Shown here: one piece after another, positions 47,271 through 54,408 of the stretch
Layout of the letters: every line of letters begins with the position of its first letter
How positions within the stretch are numbered: the first letter of the stretch is position 1
NCBI GenBank assembly: GCA_965277695.1
Contig: CBDIDQ010000019.1
Location: 62,001 to 126,000 of the forward strand
Reading direction: 5' to 3'
Source: JABSOG01 sp965277695
GTDB taxonomy: Bacteria; Pseudomonadota; Gammaproteobacteria; Enterobacterales; Alteromonadaceae
DNA: 64,000 nt
Program-made: the position numbers and the translations under genes
The notes under the pieces: model-generated
The model's database searches: none
What the model saw: the letters and a program-made list of their open reading frames with translations, nothing else
Told to the model about the DNA's origin: nothing

Positions 47271-48879
47271 AGTAGATGAGCGAGCCGAACTGTTAAAGCA
47301 GCTCGAAGACACAGCTGAATGGGACATGATTGTGATCGGCGGCGGTGTCGTTGGTGCGGGTGTGTTTAAATATGCCAATCAATTGGGACAAAAAGTCCTG
47401 CTACTGGAGCAAAAAGACTTTGCTTGGGGCAGTTCGAGTCGTTCATCAAAGATGGTGCATGGCGGTTTGCGTTATGTCGCCGAAGGACAGTACAAATTAA
47501 CCAAAGAATCAGTCGAAGAGCGAGAGATTTTGATTGCAAAGGCTGGCGGATTGGTTGAATCCTCCAGTTACGTGATGAGTCATTTCTCCTGGAAGTGGCC
47601 GGGTTTACGTTTATTCACTATCTTGATGTGGATTTACAGCCATTTTGCCGGGAAAAAGCAGCATCGTCTGCTATCTCCCAACGATTACAAAATGCTGATG
47701 CCAGGTGTTAAAGCCGACAAGCTGCGTGGTGGCACTCAATATGTTGATGCCCTGACCGATGATGCTCGATTGGTGTTTCGGTTGATCCAAGAAGCTAAAT
47801 CTCATGGTGGTGTCGCGGTTAATTATTGCAAGGTGACGAGTTTAGTTAAAGGTGATGATGGCACTGTACACGGGGTGATGGCGCAAACTGAAGAGATGGA
47901 GCAACCAATTGAATTAAAAGCCAAAATGGTGGTGAATGCGACGGGGGCATGGGCGGCTAAGTTAGACCCGCAAGTGATAATCAGACCTTTAAGAGGCAGT
48001 CATGTGCTGGTGCCGAATTGGCGTTTGCCGGTATCGAGCGTAGTGACTTTACTGCATCCGAAAGACGGTCGACCAGTGATGATTTACCCTTGGCAAAATA
48101 CCACTTTGATTGGCACCACAGATGTTGATCATGGTGAGTCACTTGAGCGTGAAGTGAAAATGACAGCACAAGAGCTGGATTATTTGCTGACTGCGGTGGC
48201 TGCTGAATTTCCCGCTGCTAAATTGCAAAAACAAGATATTATCTCTACTTATGCTGGTGTACGCCCGATAGTTTTAGATCATCCGATTGACGAAACTGTC
48301 TCTGCGTCTCATGAAAAACGGGTACACAGTCTATTCTATCAACCGGGTTTCATTACGGTGACCGGTGGCAAGTTGACCACGTTTCGAGTGATTGCTGGTG
48401 AAGTGCTGGCAAAAGCAGCGAACAGCTTAAACTTATCGACGCCTCTCGCCGATTTCACTTTATTTGATAACGTTAAACAGATTAATGAAGAGGACCCGCA
48501 CGACCATTATCTAGCCGGACGTTATGGCTGTTTTTTTGAGCAGTTCATGACGGAATGCGTCGATAAATCGCTGTTACAGCCTGTGCGTTACAGTAAAATT
48601 CTTTGGGCAGAATTAGTCTACGCAGCAAAACACGAGCAAGTGGTTCATTTGGATGATTTATTATTACGTCGCACTCGTCTCGGTAACGTGTTGCCCGAAG
48701 GCGCTAAAGCTGAGTTGGCAGAGATTCAGCGATTATGTCAGCCGCATATGAATTGGTCTGATAGTCAGTGGCAGCAAGAGATTGAACGTTATCTTGGTAT
48801 TTGGCAGCAGTATTACAGTTTACCTGAGCACAGTGCTTCTAACGGGCTAACGGCTTCTAGCGGGCTAACGGCTTCATGA
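47263..48879 (+). CDS. FAD-dependent glycerol-3-phosphate dehydrogenase family protein (GlpD-like)
   Basis: The protein has 538 residues from the ATG at 47263, 8 bases inside the upstream gene; AGAAGGA precedes it. An N-terminal FAD fold (MIVIGGGVVGAGVFKYANQLG), WGSSSRSSKMVHGGLRYV and GTTDVDHG define the family. It should oxidise glycerol 3-phosphate or a derivative at the membrane, passing electrons to quinone. The C-terminal domain ends with an 18-bp duplication encoding ASNGLTASSGLTAS. The stop overlaps the kinase ATG. Confidence 0.85.
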   Translation: MTKVDERAELLKQLEDTAEWDMIVIGGGVVGAGVFKYANQLGQKVLLLEQKDFAWGSSSRSSKMVHGGLRYVAEGQYKLTKESVEEREILIAKAGGLVESSSYVMSHFSWKWPGLRLFTILMWIYSHFAGKKQHRLLSPNDYKMLMPGVKADKLRGGTQYVDALTDDARLVFRLIQEAKSHGGVAVNYCKVTSLVKGDDGTVHGVMAQTEEMEQPIELKAKMVVNATGAWAAKLDPQVIIRPLRGSHVLVPNWRLPVSSVVTLLHPKDGRPVMIYPWQNTTLIGTTDVDHGESLEREVKMTAQELDYLLTAVAAEFPAAKLQKQDIISTYAGVRPIVLDHPIDETVSASHEKRVHSLFYQPGFITVTGGKLTTFRVIAGEVLAKAANSLNLSTPLADFTLFDNVKQINEEDPHDHYLAGRYGCFFEQFMTECVDKSLLQPVRYSKILWAELVYAAKHEQVVHLDDLLLRRTRLGNVLPEGAKAELAEIQRLCQPHMNWSDSQWQQEIERYLGIWQQYYSLPEHSASNGLTASSGLTAS

Positions 48880-50435
48880 AGGCGGATAATCCGGGTTATA
48901 TCCTTGCCATAGATAACGGCACGCAAAGTATTCGGGCTTTACTGTTTGATTTAAACGGCGAATTGGTTGCTAAAAGTAAAATTGAATTAACCGCTTATTT
49001 CTCTCATCACCCGGGCTGGGCAGAGCAAGAGCCGGATTATTTCTGGCAAAAACTCGGCGAAGCTTGTCAACAGTTATGGTTGCAGCCAAATGTCGATAAA
49101 GACAAAATCTTGGCGGTAACGTTAACGACTCAGCGTGGAACGGTAGTGAACGTCGACGAAAAAGGTGAATCACTACGTCCTGCTATGTTGTGGTTAGATC
49201 AGCGCTTGGCTGACAATGATAATTCGTTGCCTTGGTATTGGCGTGGAGTGTTCAAACTGATTGGTCAGTCAGCAGCGGTTAATTACTTTATCCGAAAGAC
49301 CCAAGCGAACTGGATCGCCAAATATCAGCCGGAAGTTTGGCAAAATACCGCCAAATACCTACTGCTATCAGGATTTTTAACTTATCGTCTTACTGGGCAG
49401 TATAAGGATTCAATTGGGTGTAACGTCGGCTATCTGCCATTTAACTATCGTAAACTGGCGTGGGCAGATCGGCTTGACTGGAAATGGCATACCAGTGCTA
49501 TTACCCGTGATATGTTGCCAGATTTGGTTGAGCCCGGTGAAAAACTTGGGCAAATCAGCGCAGCAGCGGCAAAGCTAACGGGGATCCCCGAGGGATTATC
49601 CTTGATAGCAGCGGCATCAGACAAAGCCTGTGAAGTGTTGGGTTCAGGTTGTACTACTGCTGATGTTGCCAGTTTAAGTTATGGCACCACGGCGACGATC
49701 AATACCAATAACCACAAATACGTCGAACCTTTGTCATTTATTCCGCCATTTCCGTCGGCTATTCCGCGTCAATATAACTGTGAAGTGATGATTTATCGAG
49801 GTTTTTGGATGGTGAGCTGGTTCAAACATCAATTTGGTCAACGTGAACAGCTCAGAGCCAAAGAGTTGGGGGTTTCGCCAGAAAGTCTATTTGACGAATT
49901 GGTTGATGAAGTGCCGCCAGGTTCAATGGGGTTGATGTTGCAACCGTATTGGTCGCCGGGATTAAAAAACCTTGAAGCCAAAGGCGCAATCCTGGGTTTT
50001 GGCGACGTACATACCCGAGCACATATTTATCGTTCAATTCTCGAAGGTTTGGCTTATGCGTTAAGAGAGGGCAAAGAGCGAGTTGAAAAACGCCAGAAAG
50101 TAAAAATCAAACGTTTGATTGTTTCTGGTGGTGGCTCGCAGTCGGATGCGGCGATGCAATTAACCGCTGATATTTTTAACCTGCCAGCAGAGCGACCGCA
50201 TACCTACGAAACCTCAGGACTCGGTGCGGCAATGAACGCGGCTGTGGGTTTAGGGATTTATGAAAATTACCAGCAAGCCAAAGACAAGATGACCCGCAGT
50301 GCAAAAACCTTCTATCCGAATAAAGCCAACGTCAAACTGTATGATCAGCTTTATCACCAGGTTTACCGCAAGATGTATCGCCGATTGAAGCCGGTTTACC
50401 AGAAAATCCGGCAGATCACTGGGTATCCTGAATAA
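48876..50435 (+). CDS. FGGY-family carbohydrate kinase
   Basis: The protein has 519 residues. The N-terminal AIDNGTQSIRALLFDLNGE phosphate loop and the C-terminal VSGGGSQSDAAMQLTADIFNLPAER block are FGGY motifs; SYGTTATIN is the adenine-side loop. Related proteins phosphorylate glycerol or sugars such as xylulose. The substrate is unknown; the operon suggests a glycerol- or DHA-type compound. The gene is coupled to the GlpD-like gene by ATGA. It is followed by a convergent hairpin shared with the subtilase gene. Confidence 0.88.
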   Translation: MKADNPGYILAIDNGTQSIRALLFDLNGELVAKSKIELTAYFSHHPGWAEQEPDYFWQKLGEACQQLWLQPNVDKDKILAVTLTTQRGTVVNVDEKGESLRPAMLWLDQRLADNDNSLPWYWRGVFKLIGQSAAVNYFIRKTQANWIAKYQPEVWQNTAKYLLLSGFLTYRLTGQYKDSIGCNVGYLPFNYRKLAWADRLDWKWHTSAITRDMLPDLVEPGEKLGQISAAAAKLTGIPEGLSLIAAASDKACEVLGSGCTTADVASLSYGTTATINTNNHKYVEPLSFIPPFPSAIPRQYNCEVMIYRGFWMVSWFKHQFGQREQLRAKELGVSPESLFDELVDEVPPGSMGLMLQPYWSPGLKNLEAKGAILGFGDVHTRAHIYRSILEGLAYALREGKERVEKRQKVKIKRLIVSGGGSQSDAAMQLTADIFNLPAERPHTYETSGLGAAMNAAVGLGIYENYQQAKDKMTRSAKTFYPNKANVKLYDQLYHQVYRKMYRRLKPVYQKIRQITGYPE

Positions 50436-50590
50436 CTGGTTTGAGCGAGCGTGGATCACAGTGGGGTTTTGTAATAATGATGGGGTCGAGATAGAAAATC
50501 CACTAAATCTTCATTAGAAGGTTGCTGATCGTTTACTTTAGCTATTTTGAAAAATGTCGTATTCATTTTGTTGGTATATTATGTATCACT

Positions 50591-50622
50591 AAAGCCAGCT
50601 CGTTTGATATCGAGCTGGCTTT
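50591..50622. terminator. Bidirectional hairpin between kinase and subtilase genes
   Basis: AAAGCCAGCTCG and CGAGCTGGCTTT form a perfect 12-bp stem with loop TTTGATAT. It lies between the convergent kinase and subtilase genes and can end both transcripts. Confidence 0.8.
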
Positions 50623-50641
50623 AGCGTTTGAGTTTTAAATT

Positions 50642-53371
50642 TTACATTGCTGTATTATCGCCAACGAATAAGCTACTACCAGAGGTGCCATTAGGTAGTA
50701 ATGGCATTCTGCGGTGTGCATTACCTTTTATTACTGTAGGTAATGTACCGCTATAGGTAATTGCGGAATCCCCACGGGCAAAAGTGTTGCCAGTAATATT
50801 GAGTGCTGCATTGGTAGCGGTTGAATTTCCGGAGACGGCAATTGACTGGTCATCTCCTGAATTCATATAAAAGGTATTATTGCTAACAGTGTAAACCCTC
50901 CAAGAAGAACCATCTACTTGGATATTAATTGCTGCGTTCCAATCGTCATCAGTACTTTCAAAGCTATTTGAACTGACTGTCACCAAACCTCTGACATTGT
51001 TCATAACAATTGTTGATTCCTCAAAAGTGTTACCAACTATTGAACTATGACCTGAGGGTTTTAAAGTGCTACCTTTATACTTGGTGCCTGATGACGTATC
51101 TACGCTTAATAAGGAAGAGCTATTAACGCGACTATTGGCAATCCGCTCAACAGAAAGTGAAGAGTTACTGATTTCTGAATCTGAAATACTATTTACACTT
51201 CCTGTTGTGATGTTATTGATGGACGAGCCCATAATTATAGAGCTGGAAGGTATTTGGGTTCCTGAATTAAAGGTGCAATTGATAAACGTCATATTCGTAC
51301 CAACTATATTTATGTTGGTAAAAACAACATTAGTCATAACAACATCTACACCAAATCTAACTGTGGGGGTTGTATTATTAATAGCATTAAATGTGCCGCC
51401 ATTGATCTTAGCTGCATTTGTTGAACTGAGCTCAGTGTAATCGGTATTGATATTTATAGTGCCAGATATTGTTATATAAGATGAGTGCTCAGGGGCGTCA
51501 ATAGATTTGTAGTTGGTACTGTTGATGGTGATACCTCCATTATCACCTCTGTCGCCTTTATCACCTCTGTCGCCTTTATCGCCTTTAGCTCCGGCAACGC
51601 CAGCAGCACCAGTCAAACCGATATCGCCTTTTATCAACACAAATGAACCGCCATTATGAGATAAGGAAACGGTATCACCTGTTTGAGTCATTGTTTGCAA
51701 TTCATTGGTTGGATCGGCATCTGCATCGTTGATTGACACAGTACTAGCGATGCTGCCATCGGCATTGGTAAGTACAATATCAGAGCCTTCTAGTGACATC
51801 GCTTGTGCTGTTGTCACTGGTGGTTGGGCAATATCGATGTTTATCACTTCGATATTAAATAATAGCGTTGAAGCACTGGCACCTTTGCTGTCGGTAACTG
51901 TGATAGCGATGTCGTTATAAACACCAGCATCACCATCGGCAGGTGTGCCGCTGAGCTCTCCATTTTGGCTATCAAGGTTTGCCCAGCTAGGTTTGTTGCT
52001 GATGCTAAAAGTTAGAGTATCGCTTTGATCTGCATCCGTAGCGGTTGGTGTGAATTGATAGAACTGTGCTTCATCGACTGTTGTTGCTGGCGAGCCACTA
52101 ATAGTTGGCAGGTTGTTGAGTATGCCATTGCCGTCACAGCCTCGTAAATCGATTAAATCTACGGCGTCTTTTGCCTGAATTAAGCCATAACCAGTATTAT
52201 CATCGCGACCTATAGCAGTTAAATCTTTGGCTGTTTGATGCAAAATATTGCGAATTTGCTTGTTGCTACATTCAGAATGGTGACTCCAGACTAGGCCCGC
52301 AGCCCCCGAGGTGTAGGCTGCTGCTACAGATGTACCATCAAAGTTTGCATAGTGGTTGCCTGGGGTGGTTGATTTGACTTCAACGCCCGGGGCCGCTAGT
52401 TCAATTTGTTCGTTAAAGTGTGAGTATTGCCAAGTTGCTTCTTGTGCATCGATAGCGGAGACAGAAATAACTGAGTCATAAGACGCCGGATAGGTGTGAG
52501 CTGAGTTGCCGCCTTTGCCTGATGCGCCAATTAATAAAATCCCGGCGTCATAGGCAGCTTGCATCGCTTCTTGTTCAGCAATACTGGATTTATTACCTGC
52601 GATACTCATGTTGATGATATTTGCTCCGGCAGCTTGGCAGCGTTCGACGGCTGCAATCAAATCAGAGCCATAGAAGGGCCACCAACCGGGATTTTTGACA
52701 ATTTTGACTACATGTAGTTTGATATTTCCGCTGGGATTGACGCCGACAGAACCGATGTTATTACCGCCGATTGCCGCGATGGTACCCGCCATATGGGTAC
52801 CGTGACCGTAGCTATCTTCAAACCATTCACCTATATCGGTTTGAATTGTCAGCGTGTTGCTGACTTCGCCAGTGATGTTGTCGCTGAGCAGGTCTTCATG
52901 ATCGAGGTCAATGCCAGTGTCAGGAATACAAATCTTAATGCTGTCACTTTTGCCGTTACTTAATTGATCTGCCTGAACTTGCGCAATACCGTAGGGTTCC
53001 ACCTCAGACTGAAAAACTCTTTGCGGGTCCTCTTCGGCAAATCTGACCTGTGGGTTGTTTTTCAGTACTGTCAACTGTTGTTGAGTTAATTCAGCTGACA
53101 GTCCTGATACCGATGAGAGGGCATGAATGACGTTACCACCGAGGGTGCTGATCAGGCTATCGGCTTTGGTAGCTGAAAAATGCTTACCGTCAAATACCGA
53201 CGCTGTACCAGCCGTTTTGGCTGATACCTGATTATCAAACATGATGATATAACGACTTTTGAGTGATTTTGATGTCAACTGCTCAACATCTGCTGATAAT
53301 GCCGTTTGGGCATTGGCAAGTGCTGGTGTCATAGCCAATAAAACACTGGCTACACTGGATAGTTTGTTCAT
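50642..53371 (-). CDS. Secreted subtilisin-like S8 protease with Ig-like, collagen-like and beta-helix-like parts
   Basis: The protein has 909 residues. After a signal peptide (to about 21) and an I9-type propeptide (RYIIMFDN) comes a subtilisin domain with Asp in CIPDTGIDLDHED (about 149), His in GHGTHMAGTI (about 190) and Ser in FDGTSVAAAYTSGAAG (about 347). An Ig-like dystroglycan/cadherin-like repeat (FYQFTPTATDADQSD, about 435-515) follows, then a Gly-X-Y run (GAKGDKGDRGDKGDRGDNGG, about 588-614) and a Ser/Thr/Asn-rich C-terminal half that looks like right-handed beta-helix repeats. It would act on extracellular proteins. The C-terminal half has lower GC than the protease part. Confidence 0.9.
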   Translation of the reverse strand: MNKLSSVASVLLAMTPALANAQTALSADVEQLTSKSLKSRYIIMFDNQVSAKTAGTASVFDGKHFSATKADSLISTLGGNVIHALSSVSGLSAELTQQQLTVLKNNPQVRFAEEDPQRVFQSEVEPYGIAQVQADQLSNGKSDSIKICIPDTGIDLDHEDLLSDNITGEVSNTLTIQTDIGEWFEDSYGHGTHMAGTIAAIGGNNIGSVGVNPSGNIKLHVVKIVKNPGWWPFYGSDLIAAVERCQAAGANIINMSIAGNKSSIAEQEAMQAAYDAGILLIGASGKGGNSAHTYPASYDSVISVSAIDAQEATWQYSHFNEQIELAAPGVEVKSTTPGNHYANFDGTSVAAAYTSGAAGLVWSHHSECSNKQIRNILHQTAKDLTAIGRDDNTGYGLIQAKDAVDLIDLRGCDGNGILNNLPTISGSPATTVDEAQFYQFTPTATDADQSDTLTFSISNKPSWANLDSQNGELSGTPADGDAGVYNDIAITVTDSKGASASTLLFNIEVINIDIAQPPVTTAQAMSLEGSDIVLTNADGSIASTVSINDADADPTNELQTMTQTGDTVSLSHNGGSFVLIKGDIGLTGAAGVAGAKGDKGDRGDKGDRGDNGGITINSTNYKSIDAPEHSSYITISGTININTDYTELSSTNAAKINGGTFNAINNTTPTVRFGVDVVMTNVVFTNINIVGTNMTFINCTFNSGTQIPSSSIIMGSSINNITTGSVNSISDSEISNSSLSVERIANSRVNSSSLLSVDTSSGTKYKGSTLKPSGHSSIVGNTFEESTIVMNNVRGLVTVSSNSFESTDDDWNAAINIQVDGSSWRVYTVSNNTFYMNSGDDQSIAVSGNSTATNAALNITGNTFARGDSAITYSGTLPTVIKGNAHRRMPLLPNGTSGSSLFVGDNTAM

Positions 53372-53651
53372 TTGTTATCCTTGATAATAGTAAAGTTGTT
53401 GTTTTTGTTGAAATTTTGACACACTCATGCCGCATCAATCCATGAACCTAAAATAGTATTAAAGGATGGTTAATGTGTTCGTATTGAGTGAAGTTTTTTT
53501 TCAGGATAAATCTACAAGGAGAGGAAGGAAGTATTCCCCGGACCCGCCGCTACAGTATTAAAGGTCGGTATCTAAGTCAATGATATTGATCTTGAAAATA
53601 ATTCGGGATCTAAAGGGGACTGGTGGATTTGTTGCCGTTTGATTTATTTCC
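53372..53651. other. Intergenic region between subtilase and mazF
   Basis: This 280-base gap is upstream of the subtilase on the minus strand and should hold its promoter. No coding frame, repeat or RNA structure stands out. Confidence 0.4.
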
Positions 53652-53975
53652 TCAATCGATCAACATCTCCTTGATAATATTTTTCACTTGTCTTATTTCA
53701 GTATCATTGAGTTCACCCTGCTTTTTGATTATGCGTGATTTATCAATGGCTCGGATATGATCGAGTGCAATTTTTCCGGCTTTTCCTTTAAGTGTTACTT
53801 CTGCTCTCCAAGGATAGGATCTTAAAGTGGAAGTCAGTGGGGCAATTTGCACTGTGTTGATATGTTTGTTCATTTCGTTGGGGGTCAGCACAACACAAGG
53901 TCTGGTTTTTTGCATTTCAGAACCTTGGGTGGGGTCAAGGTTGATGAGGTAAATGGAATATTGATTAACTACCAT
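53652..53975 (-). CDS. MazF/PemK-type endoribonuclease toxin
   Basis: The protein has 107 residues. QYSIYLINLDPTQGSEMQKTRPCVVLTPNEMN is the MazF core with the conserved Gly-Ser-Glu and Arg-Pro. VQIAPLTST and the DHIRAIDKSRI block follow the family. MazF cleaves mRNA at specific sequences and is held by MazE. It overlaps the antitoxin gene by 7 bases. It lies next to the defence cluster. Confidence 0.9.
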   Translation of the reverse strand: MVVNQYSIYLINLDPTQGSEMQKTRPCVVLTPNEMNKHINTVQIAPLTSTLRSYPWRAEVTLKGKAGKIALDHIRAIDKSRIIKKQGELNDTEIRQVKNIIKEMLID

Positions 53976-54214
53976 TGCAAGTCATCTTCATCGTCAAATG
54001 CATCAGGGATTAGTAGTTGGTCATCTTGGTTTTGTCGCATTTCAATCGCCGCGTTTTCCCACCCTTCGCGAGGCTGACGATACACAGGCTCTAATACGAT
54101 CTTGTCGCCGTCGATGGTTAATGTTAGTTCTTTTTCGATACGACATTGATCGATAACCTGTTTTGGTAATCGAATGCCACGAGAATTGCCGATTTGTATC
54201 AGTGATATTTGCAT
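53969..54214 (-). CDS. MazE/AbrB-type antitoxin
   Basis: The protein has 81 residues. An AbrB-type swapped-hairpin DNA-binding part (IQIGNSRGIRLPKQVIDQC) is followed by an acidic, probably flexible tail (IPDAFDDEDDLQW) that fits MazF binding. GGAG precedes the ATG. An 18-bp palindrome 13-30 bases upstream is the probable autoregulatory operator. Confidence 0.88.
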   Translation of the reverse strand: MQISLIQIGNSRGIRLPKQVIDQCRIEKELTLTIDGDKIVLEPVYRQPREGWENAAIEMRQNQDDQLLIPDAFDDEDDLQW

Positions 54215-54226
54215 TGTGCATCTCCG

Positions 54227-54244
54227 TAATTACAATTGTAATTA
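54227..54244. promoter_or_regulatory. Perfect 18-bp palindrome upstream of mazE
   Basis: TAATTACAATTGTAATTA reads the same on both strands. It lies 13-30 bases before the mazE ATG, where AbrB-type antitoxins usually bind to repress their own operon. Confidence 0.75.
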
Positions 54245-54408
54245 TATTTGAATATGGCTAACTGTCAAATCGGATGCATTGATTGGATTAGCGCTCAGGC
54301 ACCAAAATCAAAAAACGTTGCCAAACCCGCCAATCTCACTAAAATGGATAATCAACAAAACCTCCTAACAAAACAAAGCCCTCTGACAATACAGAGCAAA
54401 GGCAGCGC

